DNA of 64,000 nt from Brachynemurus nebulosus (GCA_035578155.1 JAPWDM010000008.1:32758280-32822279), one strand, 5' to 3'. Positions 50,550 to 63,437 are shown, counted from the stretch's first letter. A program made the numbers and translations. The notes: generated from the letters alone by a model not told the origin.

Positions 50550-50884
50550 TTAAACACTTTTCCCGTGGTGACGATTGGTACTTTAGAATTCATCAAATCT
50601 GATTGGTTTCAAATTTTTAGTGACTACCTAAGTTCCAACTGAGGGATTTTTCCTTTTTTTCAATAACTCATTTTGTTTATTGCAAAACCATCAAAAATTT
50701 AACCATTCAAAAAATAATTTTTTATTAAAAATCATGCTGTATCTTTTGAAACAATTTTAATAAATTTTCCACCAAACCCTTTACAATGCAATAAACTAAC
50801 AAAATCTCCTGCGGTTTTGATTCCAGATATTCACTTGTGGATTTGTCATAGCCATTACAAGAAATGCTGAAGAACAGTCATTGC

Positions 50885-51096
50885 GAGGCATTGACTCGCA
50901 TTAGGCACTCAACACTGGGATTGGGTACAGAGCTTGAGACTATTCATCGGGATCCTGTAAGGGCCCTAACTGACTTCATCAAAGAAGCGGGCCTCTTACG
51001 CGTAACTGATGAATAAACGGGGTTACAAATTCCACTAGGAATCAGTGCATGGGCTGACAGGACCCCCCCCCTCCCAACCGCAGGAAGAAGAAGAAG
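50885..51096 (+). mobile_element. 5'-truncated LINE (non-LTR retrotransposon) 3' end
   Basis: An 11-bp direct repeat ACAGTCATTGC flanks it (50874-50884 and 51097-51107). The first frame is open for about 42 codons (EALTRIRHSTLGLGTELETI, then LTDFIKEAGLL) to TAA, followed by a short GC-richer 3' UTR and an (AAG)n tail. This is the layout of a dead-on-arrival LINE copy: C-terminal ORF2 codons, 3' UTR, simple tail, target duplication. The exact clade is not settled. Confidence 0.75.
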
Positions 51097-51107
51097 ACAG
51101 TCATTGC

Positions 51108-52413
51108 TGGCGAAAGACAGGTTACAGTAGATATTCTCACAGATACCACTCATAACAATGTCGTTCTTCGATACCCTTTAGTAGGTGTCCACATGATTTC
51201 GTTACAGGCAAGATTTTAAATCGCTTCATTTGTATAACGCCCTACGAGAAATAACTTCTTAAGTAGCATATTAAACTGTAAAAAAATTAATTTTCCTTCT
51301 TGACGTAAAACAAAATTGGGTAGTGAAGAAAAAGAAGCTAGAGTGGAGATACGGCTTTTCCAGGGATTTCGCTTCCCTACTGAACAAATTTTCTATCAAT
51401 AAAAACCTTCACTGTATGTCAAAAGACGCATTATTTAATATCCATATAAAAGATTTTAGATTCCAACTAGGTACACTGTACTTATTGAAGTGTTTCCGTT
51501 GGAGGTTTTGGTACCACATCAGCACGGATAATCGAGTTTCCACTGTATTTGTATAGTATATATTATGTCCGTATATTTTGATCCACTCTTTGATATTAGA
51601 TCTCTCTTTGATATGATGGTGTAATATAAACCCATATGAGAGAGAAATGAAACTGGAACTCACGGTATATCGTAGGATGAGGGGAAGAGAAAGAAATGCC
51701 CTGTAGGGAATCATCATTGAGAAGTATATATACATATAATAGTAAAGGAAAAATTGATCAATTTATTTTTAGTTGCTCACACAGGCTCACTCACGAACAT
51801 GAGAACCAACAGAGGAAAATATGGATCTGGATATAATAAGTTTAACATTATGATATAGACGCTGGGCGGTATATACTAATTTATATACCATCATCAGTTG
51901 GAGCTTTTTTTTTCGTGTAAAAAAATTTTTGTTAATATACACCTAAATTCAAATGAGTCGCTAGAAAACTGAAGTGTTAGCGAGATATTTTAAATTAAAA
52001 CGCCCACCAACTAATACATTTAAAAATTTCTTAAAAATTTCAATTTAAGTTTGAAAACAAAAAAACTCTCTTGATCCTAATGTTGCGGTGTGACCAATCT
52101 CTACATTATCCTAGTTTCCAATGACAATCTCGTACAGTTTTTTTTGAAAGGGGAGCGGGAAACTCAACTGAACGCTTCAATAAACAATCCATATGAGAAT
52201 TGGGTCAGCATATTCCATGGGTCATGGGTGAGAAAAAAGGTTGAGGATTTAAAAATTCAACTTAACCTAAACAAATTTTACTGATTTTTCGTAGGGTGCA
52301 AACAATTTTTCTCAACCGAAAAAAACTTGAAAATTATATCGCTCTCTAACGTTTACTCTCAACTGGAACTGTTATTGTCTGTTACATATACGGAAACATA
52401 TACGATTACATAA
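51108..52413. other. AT-rich DNA, nothing recognised
   Basis: Overlapping frames at 51323-51735 have no motif. A CTGATGATG-hairpin motif lies near 51860-51898. Confidence 0.4.
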
Positions 52414-52415
52414 TA

Positions 52416-52655
52416 CAGTAGCCACTACGAAACTGTGCACTACCAAAGTGTTACAACCAATATTACTTTCACCACTCTAGTGTGACAAACACAACCAAAC
52501 GCTGCATGCAAGTACACGCAAAATATTTGTTTTTTTTATTAGCGTACTACAGGGACGTAGCAGTAAACTAATTACTGGCGTCTACATATTTTTTTTATCT
52601 CACTATGAAATTGTGATTTTAGTCCCGTGCTGTAACACTTTCATAGTGCCTACTG
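52416..52655. mobile_element. TA-flanked short TIR element
   Basis: Ends CAGTAGCCACTACGAAA and (complement) CAGTAGGCACTATGAAA with TA outside (52414-52415, 52656-52657). The word AGTGTTACA is also inverted inside. 240 bp, no coding. Confidence 0.78.
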
Positions 52656-53199
52656 TATATATTTTCTTTACGATTCTCAAGACTCTCAAGAATTAGTCTA
52701 TAGGCTATAGCCTTAAATTAAAAAAAAAATATTTTTCTTAAATCAAGCTTTACGCAAGTGATTTGAATTAAGGTGATTGATTAAGTTTCGGCAACTTGTG
52801 GAATCTTCATTTTTGCTAACAAAATAACAGGATGATTTTTTGAAGTAAAGTGTACATATGTATTTACTTGTCTATAATACAGAGTACATAGTATCTGATT
52901 CAGTTAGTGGAAAAAAAAACGAATAGCGAAACTAATAATAAGTGACCAAGATACATATGAACAATTTTTATAGGTTGCTACAGTCCATTTACAAAGCTAG
53001 GTGCCCGCGTATAATATTAATAAATTTTCAATCATCTAAATTATTGTGAAACCTCACATGGTCTTCAGGTGAAATCTGATTCTACAATTTGGCGCGCTCA
53101 AAACACCTAAAAAATTTTCAATTGAAAAAGTTTTTATGTTACTATACGTTTTTTCAAAGCTTGTTATGTGTAGAATCAGCTACTCAAGTCGTTTTAATG

Positions 53200-53525
53200 T
53201 AATAATACCCCTGTCGCAGCATCCTGCATAACATAGCAAGTTTTCGTTTACCAAAAATTATTTTATCTCGAAAACCCCTTCCACACGGGATAATGATCCT
53301 ACAACGTACTCGACGTACTCTATGTGTTTATTTTTACTTTTTACAATAGCATAAAAAATTTTCAATAAAAATATTAAATTTTAACAAATTTTACCAAAAA
53401 AAATTGTTTTTGATGATTATGGCATCGGACGTGCTTCGCTAAGGAATTCAACTAAGACTTTTTGGACTCTCAACGTAACCAGATAATCAAAAATTCGATG
53501 TTTCGTTCGAGCGAACGCCTGCTAT
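53200..53525 (-). repeat. Dispersed repeat B, copy
   Basis: On the minus strand it carries ATGTTATGCAGGATGCTGCG and a CCGATGCCAT block. Partly degraded. Confidence 0.6.
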
Positions 53526-53964
53526 GATGAAATAACTGAATTTTCTCTTCAGAAATTAGCTAAAAATATCTTCAATTACTTTGTTAATATATTTTTTCTA
53601 CTACTACTATTAAAAGTAACATTTTGTGCACGGCTAACTATATGTAAAAATTAACAATTGCCCACACAGTACGGAAAAGAGCGTGCAAAATAATTTCCCA
53701 CGGCTTCATATATTAAAAAAGTAGGCTGCTCCGTTAATTTAATATATAATACTATGATAATTTATATAAATAATTCTAAAAATATACATCTGTATGTTGA
53801 TTATTTATTATTGTTTCTATAGTTTCAATGTATGCTGTGGCAAAAATTTGAACATCTTACCACTGACATTATAAATTTAGGAAATTTTTACTATTTATTA
53901 TTTAAATAAATATTGATGTAAATTTGGTGTAAACGTTGAAAGTCCAGAAATATTGAATAATGTT

Positions 53965-54198
53965 AGTAAACACAAACACTTTACTTTGCTAAATACCACT
54001 TTTTTTGATTATAAAAAAACTTATGACATGTTTCGATCAATATGACCATTCTCAAACGTCTTTGAGAATGGCCATATTGATCGAAAAATGTCATAAGAGT
54101 TTTTATATTCAATAAAGGTAGTATTTTGCAAAGTCAAGTGTTTTATTTACTAATATCAAATATGGAATACCATAAAGTAAGTCTCAAATCTATTAAAA
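53965..54198 (-). repeat. Hairpin-repeat family, copy 3
   Basis: On the minus strand it begins AATAGATTTGAGACTTACT and TTTATGGTATTCCATATTTG as in the other copies. The hairpin (53976-54141) has a different stem sequence but still pairs: TCGATCAATATGACCATTCTC against its complement. Flanks of the stem (AAATACCACTTTT and GTAGTATTTTGC) match the other copies. Confidence 0.8.
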
Positions 54199-54203
54199 AT
54201 ATG

Positions 54204-54458
54204 GAATGAGTCAGCTAGACACGTCTGATGCCTGGAACATGGTTTTATGGGAATTTTTCATGAGAAAAAATAGCTTTTGCCAAGGTTTTCCCAAATTCAA
54301 AAGTCTGCGATATTTTTTTACACCATTGGAAAGAGGAGAAAAATTACATAAAAATGGTTTTTAAACCATTATTTCGGTAACCTGCTTTCGTCGCAAAACA
54401 AATTTTTGTAAACGGTAATTCGCCATGTTATGCAGGATGCTGCGACAGGAATATTTTT
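54204..54458 (+). repeat. Dispersed repeat B, 3' half
   Basis: Starts at the CTAGACACGTCTGATGCCTG block and runs to ATGCAGGATGCTGCGACAGG. The 5' block is missing here. Confidence 0.65.
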
Positions 54459-54599
54459 GTTCCATTTATGAAATATTGCGCTCCAAAAAAGGATTGCTAT
54501 TAATATGTTAAGTGGGGAAAAAAACCTTGCCATACATGCGATGCTCAGAACATGGTTTTTGGGCATTTTTCTTCAGTAATCGTCATTTGACTTCAGAAA

Positions 54600-54738
54600 C
54601 GAAATATATAGATAATCCATATCAAATATCTCTTTATTGAAAAACCATGTTCCTGGCATCGGACGTGTCTGGCTGAAGAACTCATCCAAGATTTTTGAAT
54701 TTCCAAGCTTGCTGATACATAAATACATAAATACGTAA

Positions 54739-54834
<96 letters not shown>

Positions 54835-54950
54835 AGTGAATGTTATTTTCGGGTTCTAGGGACCTCAAAACAAATTTCTGCCATAGTCCCGGGCTCAGGT
54901 CGTGTTATGAAAGCGGGCGTAATAGCTGAGTTTTCGATTCGAAAACTCGC
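54600..54950 (-). repeat. Dispersed repeat B, 5' half, split by microsatellite
   Basis: Minus strand has GAGCCCGGGACTATGGCAG and GCCAGACACGTCCGATGCC, separated by (AT)n and (ACAT)n arrays. Confidence 0.65.
54741..54829. repeat. (ACAT)n then (AT)n microsatellite
   Basis: An ACAT array followed by an AT array, inside a copy of repeat B. Confidence 0.95.
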
Positions 54951-56076
54951 TAAAAATAAAGAATAAGTTATTGAGCTATTAAGATTCCTACTTTACCACG
55001 CGCGAGCAACTGCTACATCAAAATAAAACAGACCATTTGATACGAAGTGGCAGAAGAATTATATTATACGGCCCAAGCGAAACAGAAAATTTTCGAACAA
55101 TAACTTTAAACGCCATATTTACGAAAGTACGTTTTCAAATCGCGGTGGACGATAACTTTTCTACGAGGCGACCCACTATCTCAATTTTGATAATATTATA
55201 CAAAATCCAAAAAATAATCCAGAAAATTTAAAGTCAGTTACTATCAACTTGAAGTTAATTACTTAAAATTTATTTTAAAATCAATTTAATCAACAATACG
55301 AAGGTTATCAATAAAATAAATGTTTCAAGCAAGTGCGGACACCTTAGAGGAGGCACTGGTCCGAACCAATACTTTATAATTGTACTGTATGTGGAAAGAA
55401 AACTCGTATGTAATACCTTTAAATGTATATCCATCCAAACCATATTGGCCAGGGGTGGGTAATATTACGTTATATAAAAATTTCATAATAAAAGTAATAC
55501 CACTCCAGATAGCGATACTTACATACATATATGTATTTTTGTATTGCGTTTTTTTCGGTATCTAAAATCCTGATTACATTTTTTTTTTTAGTTATGTAAT
55601 TCATATTTTCCCTTTTTCTTTGATTAAACGATTTGTTTTAAATATTTATAAACAAACCGGAGGGCCATACAGAGATGTTCCTTATATAATATTTATAATT
55701 TAATTTTCCAATATGGTAGCAAAAAAAAATTGAATTGGTTTTTTTCCCGGTTTCATTTCGTTCACTGGTGAGCTGTTTCGTAATCATGGAAATGATTAAT
55801 TCAAAGAAAATTCATTCAGGTTTATTTTATTTTTTAAGGTTATTTAGAAACTGGAAAATTTTGAAATTATTTATTTAGTATTTCTTATACTGGAAATTAG
55901 TTCGGGGTTGGTTTTTTTTTCGAACGAGCGGGACACTGGGGAACGATTATCATAAAAATTCGAAACAGGTATAGTCAAGAAATGTGTTTTTATGGAAATT
56001 AAGTATTCAAATATAATCAAAATTGCCAGAATTGATACAATATCTACTTGAATCATTTTTAGATATTTTACTTCCA
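54951..56076. other. AT-rich DNA, nothing recognised
   Basis: No gene or repeat structure seen. Confidence 0.4.
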
Positions 56077-56084
56077 TAGGCGCC

Positions 56085-56432
56085 CATCCCTATGGGCAGG
56101 GAGGGGCCATGGCCCCCCTCTAGCTAGTCAGGATTGGAAGAAAATTAAAAAAAAAAAGAGTTGAAGAAAATAAAACGACGTTGCTGATGGTGTTTTTTGT
56201 AGGTTATATATAATGTTTCAGAATCATGGCCGCCCCTAATCGACAACCGTGCTTTATACGAAAAAAGGAAAAAAAAAACAAGCAAAAAAAGGTCGCCAGG
56301 CTAATTTTGTGGAGGCAAAAAATTTACGAAGAAAAATATAAAAAAAAGATAAAAAAAATCCGAAATTTTCTCCGGAAGTTCACTTTTCACCCTTCGGGCC
56401 CCTCCCTGGAATCCATCATATGGGCGCCCATG
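56085..56432. mobile_element. Short TIR element with perfect 8-bp TSD
   Basis: Ends CATAGGCGCCCAT and, in complement, CATGGGCGCCCAT, flanked by identical TTTACTTC (56077-56084 and 56433-56440). GC-rich subterminal GGGAGGGGCC at both ends. An 8-bp TSD suggests hAT or a similar superfamily. The inside is A-rich with no gene. Confidence 0.88.
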
Positions 56433-56440
56433 TTTACTTC

Positions 56441-57189
56441 TCAGAAAAGTAATATTTCGCATCAAATAAGAAGAAAATGTGTTCCTTAATGCTTTAAAAG
56501 TTAAACGGTACAAAACACGAAATTAAAATGGAGTAATATCTTTCCCAAGGATTTTACTCCCGAATTGGACAAATCTGACATCAACTGAGAACTTTCACTG
56601 TAATTTTTTCTGAACTGGTTAATTGAGAAACAAATAACACCCCGAAATACTTCGAAGTTATTACCAACAATTATTTTTAATATAACTGAAACACTATCCA
56701 CTCGAATTATCCATATATTCAAAGCTTTTATCCCTATTTTAACCCTTTCTATTCTCTTCATCTCCTTTCTAACTCATTTTAATTACCAGTGTTTTCATTA
56801 ATCACAATGGATACAATAATATATTATAATAACATTCATATGTTGAATATAAACATACCGAACTAATACCTGAATAGTTACTAAACCGGTTTTGTAACGA
56901 ACCGTAGGTACCGAACAATACTGACCCTAAATTATCCAACACACTATCAGGGATGATGACTCTGTTATGTTGTGTATTATGAAGTATACAATTATATTTA
57001 TCCTAGTGCTAGTTTGGTTTAGTCAAAAGCTGTGGTCATTTTAGGCTTAAATAATATAAATAACTAGATAGACTAATTTGCGAAAATTTTCGGTCACTTA
57101 ATCTGTAGGTGGTTTTCGTAGCACTGGTATTCAATCGTTTATTTCAACATATTTATTTTGAACTCAGAGAACTCAATATTTGGTTGAAG
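56441..57189. other. AT-rich DNA upstream of the Penelope-like fragment
   Basis: No reverse transcriptase motif recognised. Confidence 0.4.
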
Positions 57190-57509
57190 GAAATGTTGTG
57201 GTCAATCTCACGAAAAAGTTTAAAACTTACGCTGTTTACATTGGTCAAACTGGTCAGACTTTCAAAACCAAGTTTGAGGAAAATATTAATACCCAAAAGT
57301 AGCATACTTTCAACTCTGGTAAGTATTTATTAAAAAGAAATCTTTCAGTTAAAACTAATCAACCACCAAAAATATTACACATTTGTCAAAACGATCGAAA
57401 ACTCAACATTTCGACAACTTTGAAAATCAGAATATTGGAGAAGAATCCAAATTCTACCATTTTAAACGATCAAGTGGATTCAAAAGCAAGGCTCCCTTGT
57501 TACATTTAG
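57190..57509 (+). pseudogene. Penelope-like element fragment, GIY-YIG endonuclease end
   Basis: Penelope-like retroelements carry a reverse transcriptase followed by a GIY-YIG endonuclease. Here one frame reads TYAVYIGQTGQTFKTKFEEN (57225-57284), matching the YIGQTGR.FKTRF.EH block, and stops at TAG 57300-57302. Further on, after frameshifts, another frame reads ILEKNPNSTILNDQ (about 57435-57476), matching the C-terminal LE.....LNDQ end of these proteins, and stops at 57507-57509. The expected reverse transcriptase is not visible upstream. It is a decayed, non-functional remnant. Confidence 0.7.
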
Positions 57510-58068
57510 GACATAATAGGTAGAACGATACAAAATTTCTTTTTCAGTGGTCTAAAAAATTTGACGCTTCCACAGACCAATGAACATGTTATAAATATAT
57601 TATATTATATAGACTAATTATATAAATGTATAATTGAAGCAGCCAGTTACGACCAAGTTCCGATCTTTATAGTATTCTGTAATATAGTAATATAGTATCC
57701 GTAGTAACGTTTTCAAATAATTATTGTAATAATATAATATTGATAATTAAATTTTACTTTTTTGAGAAGAAACTGCTAAATTTTGAAAGAAAGTGGTATT
57801 CGCTTTATTTTCAAGATACGTACGTATACAAATTATGTCCTGCAATAATTATAGTCGCATTTGCTTAAAAATTTACATTATATTATATTCCTAAAATCTC
57901 ATCCGTCTCACCCTGTTACCTGCTTCATGAAAAATACCTACAAACTGGCTTTACGCTTAGTCGAGTAGTATAATATGATAGTATTCATTGGTCTGTGAGC
58001 GCTACCCATTTTGACTTCAACAAGAAATCACCGTGTTGACCTCAACTATTATCTGCTACCTTCAATAG

Positions 58069-58237
58069 ATATGAGTCGTCTAATTTCAAAACCCACTATA
58101 TACCATTTTTAATGAAAATGAGATAAGAGTGCCACATGCCTTTTTGAGTCTTATTGCTTTAACTGAATTTCTATTATATAGTTAAAAATTTTTGAAAACG
58201 TCGTATATGGGGTTTTGAAATTAGACGATTTATATGA
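58069..58237. mobile_element. TIR element, short version
   Basis: Ends carry GTCGTCTAATTTCAAAACCC and a matching complement around 58208-58229. It is the same family as 41572-42877 but only about 169 bp. Confidence 0.65.
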
Positions 58238-58698
58238 TCGATCCATTAATTAATCATCCTAGAAACCAGTTTCAATTGTTACATTATAAATAGCTATTAT
58301 AGACCAAATCAACTAAAAATGGTCTGACGTCATTAAACAAATGCAACGAATGAAACAAAATCAGACGTACCTAACTTTCTGTTTCTTTTCGTTTTTATTA
58401 TTTTTATATTAGAGGAACTATAGTAACTTAAGTTTGTTCGTCGATTTTTGCTTCAGTTGTTAATGGCGTCAGACTATTTTAGTTCATTTGACTCGTACAC
58501 AAAAATAAAGGATTTAATTTTATTTGTTCTATTCTATTGTCCTTTGTTATTCAAAATATGACTAAAATATTAGTAATAGAGAAATTACACTACTGATTTG
58601 AAATAGAGAAAGATAACTGTGAATGTGTTAGCTACATGGATATAAAAAAATACCCCAAAAAATTATAAAACCTTTTTCATGAATTTAAAAAAAAATAT

Positions 58699-58878
58699 AG
58701 TATAGCACCGATAATGGAAACATCAGTTTTGGAAATTTTTTGAGAGCATCAAATTAGTCAACATCACTTTTGGAAAGTTGCATCAAAAATGTAATGAAAC
58801 TTTCCAAAAGTGATGTTGACTAATTTGATGCTCTCAAAAAATTTCCAAAACTGATGTTTCCATTATCGGTGCTATACT
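58699..58878. repeat. Perfect 80-bp inverted repeat, 18-nt loop
   Basis: Left arm 58700-58779 and right arm 58798-58877 are exact complements, extendable by one A-T pair on the outside. The loop is GCATCAAAAATGTAATGA. Arms are not simple sequence (for example GCACCGATAATGGAAAC). A transcript from either strand would form an 80-bp perfect duplex, a Dicer-type substrate. No TSD or TIR signature was seen outside. Confidence 0.95.
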
Positions 58879-59454
58879 GCATCAGCTTGTATACTTATAG
58901 AAAATTTACTTGTTTTGTAAAAAAAATTCTCTATAATAATAATTTGCAATTTTTTTTTATATCTCCATGACTAAAAATTATCCGTAGCTATCTCTACCTA
59001 TTTCAAATCATTAGTGGAAATGCAAAACAATTTATTTATTCACTTTTTCCCTTCTTAGTGGGTGGCGGATTATTTTTGACATTGACTGTACATTTATGTG
59101 GTTTATTTATATACCATATAGATATAGAGGGACTTGTGAATACAACATATATACAACTACTTATTAATTAAGCATTCTATAATATAACTTTCCATTTAAA
59201 GTTATTTTGCAAAGCATTAACTGGAATTCAACACTGAAATTTAAAATAGTGTTAAATGAATTAAATATGATTAAATTAAATACAGAGCAACTTCATTACC
59301 GGTACATAGGTACCTAGTTGAGCAGTGGTAGATTTTATTAGAACGTATCATCTAACATTTGCATATATACAAATTTATTTGTGCATATATACTCGTATGT
59401 ATACGTACTTTGTTTACCATACATGTATATAATATGTTTTAGAGAATTTCCAGA

Positions 59455-59902
59455 ATGGAATTCAGCTATTACAGCCACGGCTGTGACGCGATTTGAGCCC
59501 GGGACTATGGCAGAAATTGGTTTTGAGGTCCCTAGAAACCGAAAATAATATTCTCTGTGTGTGTGTGTGTGTCCGCATGATAACTCTCAAACGAGATGTC
59601 CTAGGTTTACGAAATTTGGTGAAAATGTCGGAAATGCCAAACAGTTGGACAAGTTCGTTAGCCAGACACGTCCGATGCCAGGAACATGCTTTTTGTTCTT
59701 TCAAGAAATTAGTTTTTGCCAGAATTTCTACTTAATCAACAATTTTTGCGAATTGTTTTTACACCATTTAAAAGGGGAGAAAAAATTACAGAAAAAAAAG
59801 GTCTTTAAACTATTGTTCTATGTCAATTAGTTTCCGAGAAAAATTAATTTTAATAAACGGAAATTCGCTATGTTATGCAGGATGTTGTGACAGGGGTATT
59901 TG
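59455..59902 (+). repeat. Dispersed repeat B, fullest copy
   Basis: Has all blocks in order: GAGCCCGGGACTATGGCAG, GCCAGACACGTCCGATGCC and ATGCAGGATGTTGTGACAGG. A (GT)n run lies at 59557-59572. Frames of 80-89 codons here are not conserved between copies. Confidence 0.75.
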
Positions 59903-62900
59903 ATGTTCTACTGAAATAGGCATATGTATTTTGAAGAAAGAATACAGCAAAGTTTATGTTCTCCGAATGAGTTTAAGGGGAGGAATAGGTTTAGACGACT
60001 CAAAAATTTCTATTCCGTAAATTGTTAGTAAAACTGTTCAAAAATATATTCCCCAAGTCTATTAAAGCCTTCGAATTTGTGACAGAGAGCCTTTGAAATT
60101 GTCGGCACATTGGGACAAGAGAGTTAAAATCGGGACAAATTCGGGAAATTCGGAATGTATGGACACACTTCTCTACCCTCAAACACCCGTATAGATGTTT
60201 ACACATTAAAATACAAAAGTAGCAATAATAATAATGAAACCAAATTATTTTATTTTTTTCCAAAGTTAAAAATTAATAATACATAAAGGTTTGAATAATG
60301 CACTAAATTCATTAGTTTTCACGTTTAAAATATATTTAGTAAAAATTATTATAATAACAAAAATGTATAATTACAATATTTTTTTTTTTTAAAATTAACA
60401 ATAAAAAATTTTAATATACATTAGAGTAGCTAATGAATATACCTCATATCAATAATAATTTGTTTTGTAATTTCAGGAAATAAAATTATAAAAATTTTTG
60501 TTTTTTAATAAATAAAAAATATGAAAAAAAATAACTAATAACAATAAAAAGTTTTAAAACTAATTAAAAAAAATATGAAAGCTAGATATTACGCTGGTGT
60601 ATTAGAGACTACATATACGTAGGTACTAATAGAAAAAAATTAAAGTGTTATTAAATAGGTATGTTTTTGTTATATTTTATAAATAGTGAAATAGTATTTT
60701 TGTATATTACTGTTACAATGCAATATTATGCAGAATTATTCTTCATAATAGGTACATATTTTTATTGTGGTATAAGTGGTATGCAGGGATACACTTTATT
60801 TCAAAATTTTCTTGACAAAATTTGCAAATGATAAATTTACAATACTACATTATTAGAAAATGAATTTTTAAAATATTAGGAATTCCATCATTTTAATAGT
60901 AAAAATAAAACATTGGCAAATAATTTTACAATTTAATCACTACTTGATACTTCTTTTTTTAAATCGAAGTTTTGTTGTTGATGACGTCAGTAACTATATA
61001 TTTAAATCCTTCTCAGTTTGAAAATGACAATGACAACAATTTACCAAAAGTTTCATCGCAAAAAACTAAATCAAATATACATATTTATTGAAGCCATTAG
61101 CGCGCCGCCTACTGTAAAATATTTGTACTACTTTAGGAACCTTAACGCGCATGTGCACTCTCTCGGGCACGGCTCACTCGTACCTACTATTCTGGCAACA
61201 AATTTTTACTATTTGAGAAATTTTTACTATTTGAGAAATAATGAGAAATTTTTGTGTTTAGGGATACCAACACAAGATTAAAAGAGAAACAAATAAATTA
61301 TATTATAATTTTGTTTACTATTTTGTCTTTGTTTAAATGTTTCCAGAAATTACTCTGTTCCGTTTTCTCTGTTATTCATGAAGAATTTTCTTTTGTCCTA
61401 GAAAAAATAATAATCTTCCTGCGAATAAATATTTATTGCACGCTACAGAAATTTATTTACAATTAAACTAACTCGTCTCGCAGTGCATAATGGGAAATCA
61501 TAACATTTTCTTCAATAGAAAACACTTTAGAAATTTTTTAATTCTTACAGGGTTGTTGTTATTATCAAAACTATTTCGAAATACTTTTCGTTCGTGTAAA
61601 ACCTTTCGTTCGTGTAAAAAGGATCGTGAAATGGAACTTAAAAAATTGAAAGTTTTTTATAATTATCGCGGAATCTGTAAGAACCCTGCCGACTTTACAC
61701 GGATGTGTACAAATGAATTGTCGCATAGTTTTCGACTGATGTTTTGACTGTTCGTTAACTGCTAAAGAAGGCAAAGCATCCCTGATGACAGAGACATTCC
61801 GATCTCTTGTAAAATAACTTTTTATTTTTTATATTTTTATTTATTATGAATTTGTAATTTTATAACAAATCTAGCGTTTTGGGTTCGTTCTTTTACAGGT
61901 CTTTTTTAAAATACATACTTACAAAAATTCTGTAAAAAGGTTTTTAATAACAATTTTCACTCAGGAAAAGAGAGAAAGTTCAAAGAAAGTTATTCCCTTA
62001 TCATTTTATATATTTAGATTCTTTTATTTAAGAAAACTACTATTAATATAGCTTTACTTACAGTATTATGTGTAATATCGTTGTCTTTTATGGGTTAAAT
62101 TTTCATTTTCGCTTGAACACATATGTCAATTACAATGCGCACTATTTTTCCAAAAATTAAAATTAATTAATTTTCTTTTTTTTTAGAGTAGTCAATATTT
62201 ATATTTGAATTGAGATGAAAATGTTATTTAAAAAGCAATTTCCCGCTGATCTAAAATATTAATTATGCCACATAAGTAACCATCATTGATTTTCCACACA
62301 AAACAAATATTTTTTTTTTAAACAAAAGCTCTTTGTTCCGGAGAAAAAATTGTTTTTTTAAAAATAAAAAATAAAAAATACACAAAAACAAAAATTGACA
62401 TAACCTAATTAATTTAATTACATTAACAGTTATATGGAGTACACAGTTGAATGATGTTTTGCCCGCTCTATTCATTTTTTCCGGATTTGAGTATAGTCGT
62501 ATACAAAAAACTGCGAACACAGTAGGAACTATAGTGATGTACGACAGAACTGTTCTTTTGAAGATGTACTAATTATGTGCGATAAACAGCTAGACATGAC
62601 GAAATTTTTTTCTCAAGATTCAAAAATCATTTCAGACAGCTTAAAATATGTTTAAGAACACATACGAATACGATGAAAAAGAAAAACCACTCCCACACTA
62701 AATTTTTTGTAATCCTGTTAGACTACCCACGTCGATATTTGTTTGATATTCGCAAATAATGATGTTGATGTAAGACTAAAAAAGTGGTGGGCGCTAAGAT
62801 TTAAAAGGCGTGTAATTATTTCTTTAGAATGGGGGCCCCTAAAAGTTTGGGTCGACAAGCAAAATAATTGTAAATATCAAAATATTAGATGAGTAAAGAG

Positions 62901-63362
62901 AAAGTTTTAAAGGAAGGAACGGTACACATATTCATTTTCGTTAGTAATTCATTTCATTTTGTATCTAATAATTTAAAACAGAGAAAAAATTGAACTTAAC
63001 GTCATGAATTGTACAAAATTTTTTAAAAAAAAATTCTAAAAGCCACAATTTTGATGTTAGGAACTTGAAATTTGAAACTGTTCATAAGTTTTAAATACTG
63101 TTTTTTTTTTTTTTTTTTAAATTGTTACAAAATTGGAATTGTAGAAGCAGCAAAACAGTCATATGAGGAAATTAAATCACATTTCCTGAACGAATTTGAG
63201 AAATGTAAGTAGCATAGTAAAAAGGTAAAAGTTCAAAGTTTAATATTTTTCAACGGAAGAATGTTTAGCCGTAATGTTGGTCAGACTTCTTTGTTATCCT
63301 GAAAAATCTATTGTTTAAAAAAAAAAAAATATCTTTAAGAATTTAAAATATTAGACGATCTG
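59903..63362. other. AT-rich DNA, no gene recognised
   Basis: Only minor local duplications: TTTTTACTATTTGAGAAA twice at about 61204-61240 and CCTTTCGTTCGTGTAAAA-like twice at about 61585-61620. The frames at 61018-61774 show no family. Confidence 0.4.
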
Positions 63363-63437
63363 GCAGTGCAGGCCGCATTTTTGGAGTTCGCGGGTTGCAT
63401 TTGCACCGCTAGCCGCACTTTAAAACCTCTGCTTTAG
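63363..63437. mobile_element. hAT-like terminal fragment
   Basis: A GC-rich island in AT-rich DNA. In complement it starts AGAGGTTTTAAAGTGCGG and continues with GCGGCTAGCGGTGC. This resembles the end of a hAT non-autonomous element, but no partner end or TSD is visible. Confidence 0.35.

Noticed and set aside
59462..59830. 80-89 codon frames
   Set aside because: They fall in repeat B and are not kept open in its other copies.
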